From Monoraphidium neglectum (taxonomy: Eukaryota > Chlorophyta > Chlorophyceae > Sphaeropleales > Selenastraceae): 12,603 bases of DNA. The stretch is from the NCBI RefSeq assembly GCF_000611645.1, contig NW_014012904.1, forward strand, positions 9,559-22,161. The letters run 5' to 3'. A program made the translations under genes and the position numbers. Shown here one piece after another: positions 8,610 through 12,603 of the stretch. Under the pieces are notes generated by a model that made no database searches, was not told where the DNA came from, and saw nothing but the letters and a program-made list of their open reading frames with translations. Every line of letters begins with the position of its first letter. Positions within the stretch are counted from its first letter, which is position 1.

Positions 8610-9096
8610 TCAGTGGAGGCCATCCACCCCCAGATCGCCCCAGCCCTCCCGGCCCGGCCGGCTGCCGCGGCCGTTGCCCGGCGCGTCGCTGCCCCCTCCG
8701 CCCCGCAGCAGCAGGTCGTCTGAGTCATCGGGCGGGGGCGCCACGCCGGGAGGCAGCGGTACGTCTGCGCACCGGGGGCGGCGATGCGGCGGGGGGGCCG
8801 GGGCGTGGACGCGCGCGCAGTGGTGAGAGACAACAGAGCCTTGTTGAGGCACGGGGCTGGGTGAAAGCGTGGCAAAAGGATCGCTGCGACTGAGGTAACA
8901 GGGCGTGGTCGGCGGGGCACATTGACACCCCAGCGCACGACGCCCATCACTGCAACACAGCAAGAGCATTCCCAGACGACATTCAAACGGGTGGATGCCC
9001 ACCGTCGTCAGGCAGCGTGTCCCGCATCCACTCCTCGTCCACGACGTCGATCAGGAAGGGGTCCATCAGCTGGGACGACGCCACAGTGCGGCTCAT
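8610..9096 (-). CDS. APC13: anaphase-promoting complex subunit 13 (2 exons, 82 aa)
   Basis: Exon 1 is 9096-9003 and exon 2 is 8764-8610; the 238-nt intron starts GTGGGC, ends GCAG and splits an Asp codon. The protein holds [22 protein letters not shown] near residues 16-37 (spanning the junction), closely matching the plant APC13 (BONSAI) core. A Pro/Asp/Gly-rich linker follows, then a C-terminal EGWGDLGVDGL that matches the conserved Trp-containing end. At 82 aa it is in the family's usual size range (roughly 60-80). APC13 is a small scaffold-binding subunit of the APC/C, the nuclear ubiquitin ligase that drives mitotic exit; it stabilises the TPR subunits and has no catalysis of its own. 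The ATG has a good context (gccgccATGAG), and homology begins soon after it. The gene is head-to-head with the 2OG oxygenase gene. Confidence 0.93.
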
Positions 9097-9518
9097 GGCG
9101 GCGTGCTGTGGGCGGGAGACGCGCGCCTTGCGGCCTGAGGCGGCGCAGCTGTCCGCGATGCACGCGCGCAGCGATGCACAGTGTCAGCAACGCGCTGCGC
9201 TATCTGGCAGACTGGATCAGATCCTTTCACTGCGCATGGTGTTCCCCTACAAGGCTGTCGATGTACAGCCGTGGCACCAGTGCTGATATTGTACTGGGGA
9301 ACTGTGGGCCAGCGGGCCAGTGAACACACAAGCGAGCACTGCCGGCTTCTAGCAACTGACAAGCGTTCTTGTATATATCGATTCAACAGCTAGAAATGAT
9401 CTGATAATTTGCTAGGTCGCTCCGACACTGCACTGAGCAGTATCACACGCAACCAGGCGTGCGTCATAGTTATCTTGAGAGGACAGAAGACTTAACACTT
9501 GAAGTAGAGTGGTGGCAG
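9097..9518. promoter_or_regulatory. divergent promoter region between APC13 and the 2OG oxygenase gene
   Basis: The two start codons are 422 nt apart and point outward. A TATATA element at 9372-9377 lies 142-147 nt upstream of the plus-strand ATG and is the best core-promoter candidate. An AT-rich stretch with gaaatgatctgataatttg follows at about 9393-9412. I see no other gene here; short frames near 9008-9190 are shadows of APC13 exon 1. Confidence 0.45.
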
Positions 9519-11613
9519 ATGGGCAGAAGCAGCGGCGGCAAGAAGCGGAAGGGGTCGGTGCTCAGCCCACTGGCACTATCGCGAGCAGCGGCCACTCACA
9601 GCAATGGCGGCAGCGCAACTCGCAGCGGCGGCGGCGGCCACAGACACTCCAGAGCGTACGACGGCGGAAGCGGCACAGGCAAGCACGCAGCCAAGCTGGG
9701 ACCAGGCAAAAAGAGCAGCGGCAAGGCAACGCGCGGCAGCGAAAAGGCCCGTCCCGGCCCGGCGTTCGACCTGGCCGAGTGGCTGGATGACTTTGAAGCG
9801 GTCAGCGCCGCCGTCAGCCGCCACGGCGACCTCGAGGCCCTGCTCAACGCCGGCGGCGGCATCACAAAAATCCGCGGCTTTCTCCCGCCCGCCGCCGCCG
9901 CCGGCCTGCTGGCCCTGCTGCGCCGCGTGCCGCCGCCCGCCTGGCGCGCAACCGAGGCCGCGCGCGACTACGCCGCCAACAACATATCCCACGCGTTCGA
10001 CTCGACAAAGCGCGGCGGCGGGGACGGCGAGGTCGACGAGCAGCTGGCGAAAGCGTTCCGCGTTATGAGCCTGCTGCGGCCGGGGGAGCTCTTCACGTTC
10101 AGCGCCGCGCGCTACGCGCGGGGACACCACATCGAGCCGCACGACGACCGCGCTTACACCAACGTGCGGCGCGCGGCGCGCAGCACGGCATGGGGGCGAG
10201 CGCGGCGCGGCGTGGGCGCGGCGCAGCGGTGCATATCCTGGAGATCGGACCGATTTCATTCGCGGGCGGCGCGGCATAGGCTTCCCATGATGTTTTGTGA
10301 GTCCTGCCTGCCGCACCAGTGCGGCAGGCAACCCAGCCTCCGACCTCGTTTCTTCAGCTGCCCCCCCTGAGGCCTGCCTGTGCTCCATCGTCACCCGCAG
10401 GTGCTGATGGAAGACGGGGAGGTGGTGGAGTGCTCGAGGCGGGTTGCAGCGATACTGTACCTAACGCCTGGTGGGCTGCGGATCCAGGCTCTTGTTTTTA
10501 CAACACAGGAGGGGTGGCCAGACATTTGCTGGGCCAAATGCTAGGCAGAGGCTTGCGTGCTGCAGTTGGCGTGGGATGGCCGCAGGGAGCAGCCACACAG
10601 GGGCGTTCTGCTGCACACGCGCCCAGCCGTCCGGGGCTGCCTGCGTGCCCCACCCTTGTTTGGCGGTGGCGATGACGGTCGGCGCGCTGCATCGCCGCAC
10701 AGATTGGAAGGAGGAGTGGGGCGGCCACCTGGTGGATATGGAGTCTGGGCAGGTGCGGGTATCAGTGAAACTGAAGGCACAGGCGGGGCGTGCGGCTTCA
10801 GCAGGGTGCAAATGAAGCAAATGGCAAGCAACCTTCTCTGCTGCAACTTGCTGCCTCACCAGGGTCGAGATTATCATCAGCCCATGGGGCCTTGCGATTG
10901 GCTCACACCCTGCTGTCCGCCCTTCAGGTGCACGTGCCCGAGTTCAACAGCCTGATCGCCTTCCGCATCCCAAGGTGGCATGCAGTGACGCCCGTCACCA
11001 CGGCCCACCCGCGCTTCTCGGTGCGGGGCCGCCCGCTTGACCAGGGACAGCGCGACAGCCTTCTGCCTTGCAGGCGGCCTGGGTGCTCAGCCCAGCGTTC
11101 TTTGGCTTGGTACAGGTGACGTCTACTGGTTTTGGCCCGCAGACACAAGTTTACACTTAGCCAGGCCGTGCGCAGTCAGCCTTGCCTCACAATCCGCGAC
11201 CCACAAGCTGTGAACCTGCCCCTGCGCGCTCTCCAACCCTTCAGCTCTTTGGGTGGTTCTTGGAGCCAGGGCGCCTGTATGACCTGCAGCTGCGCGGCGC
11301 ACCCAGCGGCGGCGGAGGCAGCGGCGAAGGTGGCGACGAGGTCGGCAGCAGCAGCAGGGAAGAGGGAATACTGGAAGCTGGCGGCAGCGATGGGGACGCA
11401 GCGGGCGGCGAGCAGCGGGTGCGCAATGGAGGCCAGCAGCTTGGGAGCAGCAGACCAGCGGCAGCGCAGGAGCAGCGGCGCCAAACTCCCAAGAACGAGC
11501 AGAAAGGGCTCAAGCTGGCGGCGGCGCGCAAGGTGGCGAAGCGGCAAGCCAAGACGAGCAAGGGGTCAAAGTTCAAAGCAAGGAGCAAGAAGCACCACAG
11601 CAGTAAACAATGA
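9519..11613 (+). CDS. Fe(II)/2-oxoglutarate-dependent oxygenase, prolyl-hydroxylase-like (5 exons, 408 aa)
   Basis: Exons 9519-10163, 10401-10470, 10703-10752, 10928-11020 and 11245-11613 sum to 1227 nt with consistent phases. The 2OG oxygenase family uses Fe(II), O2 and 2-oxoglutarate to hydroxylate proteins or small molecules. The double-stranded beta-helix shows the iron ligands H208-x-D210 (EPHDD), ILYLTPDWKEEWGGHL (about 233-248), FNSLIAFR (261-268), the distal iron ligand H273 (PRWHAV), and the 2-oxoglutarate-binding R284 in PRFSLFGWF. The N terminus is basic and Ser/Gly-rich with GKKRKG; a helical region (about 82-135) precedes the core. The tail after about 300 is Gly/Ser-rich and then strongly Lys/Arg-rich (about 365-408), suggesting nuclear or nucleolar targeting or RNA binding. 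The ATG at 9519 is the first in frame (an upstream GTG is at 9459). The family is secure; the substrate is unknown. Confidence 0.9.
10305..10330. repeat. perfect inverted repeat (12-bp arms, 2-nt spacer) in oxygenase intron 1
   Basis: TGCCTGCCGCAC is followed by CA and then its exact reverse complement. It sits about 70 nt before the acceptor of intron 1 (10164-10400). It could be a hairpin in the pre-mRNA; no function is implied. Confidence 0.85.
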
Positions 11614-12514
11614 GATGTTGCAAGACAGAGACAACGTCAAGAGTTGGCGCCGTCCCGGGGGGCTGCTGTGCTTGCGAAAATCGTTGCAGTGTGGACGCTT
11701 GTCGCTCTGCCGCCTTGTGCAAGGGCTGATGTTGACTGGTCACGCGCGAGCTCTTCAAGGTGCAAAGTTCATCACATATCATGCATGCAAGGATACGCGC
11801 AATTCTCAAAACAAGCAAGTTTACGGCTGTCGAGCCACGGGCAGTTTCCGCCAGCACACCAGAAAGGCAGAAGGGGGCGTTCACTGGGCTACCAGACTCT
11901 GCAGCTACTCGGTTGATCGGCTTTGGAGGTTTGGGTCGTGTCACCTACGAAGGATGTGCTATGGTGTGTTCCTAGCAGCACACGATTCGGCGAGCGCAGG
12001 CTGCATGCTGAGCATGCCGTGCTCTGCTTTGCAGTCGGGGGGCACAAAATCTGAGCAGGCCGACATAGCAGAAGCCGTGCCTCGAGGGCGTCTTGACTAT
12101 GAGAAATCGATCCTTGTAATTTTACGAGTTGATTTTGTCAGAACCTACCGCTTTCGAAGATCTCGCTGCTTGCAGCTGCCTTGCCGCTCGCTCATTGGCG
12201 CCCTCTGTTCGCTTGTGGGATCATCAAAGCGAATCATTCCTTCAGAACAGCTAGCAGCATGCCCGCCCTACTCCGCGGCGGCGCGGCAGCAAATGTCTCG
12301 CAGCGGAAGCAGCAGCGGCGCGCCATCACAGCACCTTGCCCACTCATCGCCATCCACGGCGAGCATGGCTGATGGTACAGGCGCTCGGCAGGCCTGCGAG
12401 CAAGCACGCACTGCGCAAGCAAGCCCCTGGGGCGTGCACGAGCACGGCTCTCGGCTCTTGAGCACGCGCCACCCCGTCGCAACGCCTGCCCGCACAGGCG
12501 CTTTCAGCAGCAAG
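11614..12514. other. 3' flank of the oxygenase gene and spacer
   Basis: No gene is supported. The only plus-strand TGTAA I find after the oxygenase stop is at 12115-12119, implying a 3' UTR of about 500 nt if it is used. A small inverted repeat (gctgcatgctgagcatgc) lies near 11999-12016. An ATTGG (inverted CCAAT) motif near 12193 could belong to the promoter of a following plus-strand gene. Confidence 0.45.
12115..12119 (+). terminator. candidate polyadenylation signal (TGTAA) for the oxygenase gene
   Basis: TGTAA lies in an AT-rich setting (cttgtaattttac) about 500 nt past the stop codon. Confidence 0.35.
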
Positions 12515-12603
12515 ATGTCGCTTTCGTCCCACCTGAGCAGCCGGTCAGCCGTGGCCATGCCGCAGCTCCTTCGTCTTGCAACGGCCGGCAGGACTGTGTG
12601 CAG
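12515..12603 (+). CDS. possible 5' end of a gene with organelle-targeting N terminus (runs off right edge)
   Basis: An ATG in good context (AAGATGT) opens a frame with no stop to the window end, starting MSLSSHLSSRSAVAMPQLLR. The thirty or so residues are rich in Ser, Ala, Leu and Arg with no acids, as in mitochondrial or plastid presequences. The mature protein lies outside the window, so the family is unknown. The opposite strand has a 96-codon frame (12558-12268) that competes with this call. There is no homology to decide between them. Confidence 0.35.
   Translation, partial: MSLSSHLSSRSAVAMPQLLRLATAGRTVC

Noticed and set aside
9576..10394. Minus-strand 272-codon frame
   Set aside because: It is antisense to exon 1 of the oxygenase gene, whose plus-strand frame carries the conserved domain. 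It is a product of GC-rich codon structure.
12268..12558. Minus-strand 96-codon frame beginning MATADRLLRWDESDI
   Set aside because: The opening residues look plausible, but the rest is Cys/Arg/Ala-rich, typical of antisense GC-rich DNA, and no family is recognised. It conflicts with the presequence-like frame on the plus strand. Kept only as an alternative.
1..12603. Transposons, viral insertions, rRNA genes
   Set aside because: No transposase, integrase, reverse transcriptase or capsid motifs, terminal repeats with target duplications, or rRNA-like sequence were seen on either strand.

Overview
The window looks like nuclear DNA of a GC-rich green alga, probably a trebouxiophyte (Chlorella/Micractinium/Coccomyxa type). 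The reasons are intron-dense genes of clearly plant-lineage type (a plastid-style Obg GTPase and a plant-like APC13), nine of sixteen inferred introns starting with GTGCG, TGTAA motifs downstream of the genes, and abundant CAG/GGC and CA/GA microsatellites. The species call is an inference. All gene models below were spliced by hand from conserved protein motifs plus GT..AG borders; every junction keeps the reading frame.

Layout. 1-2088 has no firmly supported gene: a possible terminal exon near the left edge, a striking 129-bp higher-order minisatellite (about 774-1218), an AT-rich spacer, and the 3' region of the next gene. 2089-6694 (minus) is a ten-exon gene for a 648-aa plastid-type Obg/CgtA GTPase. 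Its introns carry a triplet-repeat tract, a degenerate heptamer repeat and a near-perfect 46-48-nt palindrome. 6901-7720 (plus) is a three-exon gene for a 144-aa secreted eight-cysteine protein ending in a CCxxDxCN signature like that of Ly6/uPAR (three-finger) domains. 8610-9096 (minus) is a two-exon gene for APC13, a small subunit of the anaphase-promoting complex. 9519-11613 (plus) is a five-exon gene for a 408-aa Fe(II)/2-oxoglutarate oxygenase with a lysine-rich tail. 12515-12603 may be the first exon of another plus-strand gene with an organelle-targeting N terminus.

The four solid genes alternate in strand (- + - +), forming two head-to-head pairs (OBG/Cys-rich protein, about 206 bp between start codons; APC13/2OG oxygenase, about 422 bp) and one tail-to-tail pair. 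The genes do not form a common pathway: they cover plastid ribosome biogenesis, a secreted or surface protein, cell-cycle ubiquitin ligation and protein hydroxylation. The most unusual items are the algal Ly6-like protein and the 69/60-bp alternating repeat array.
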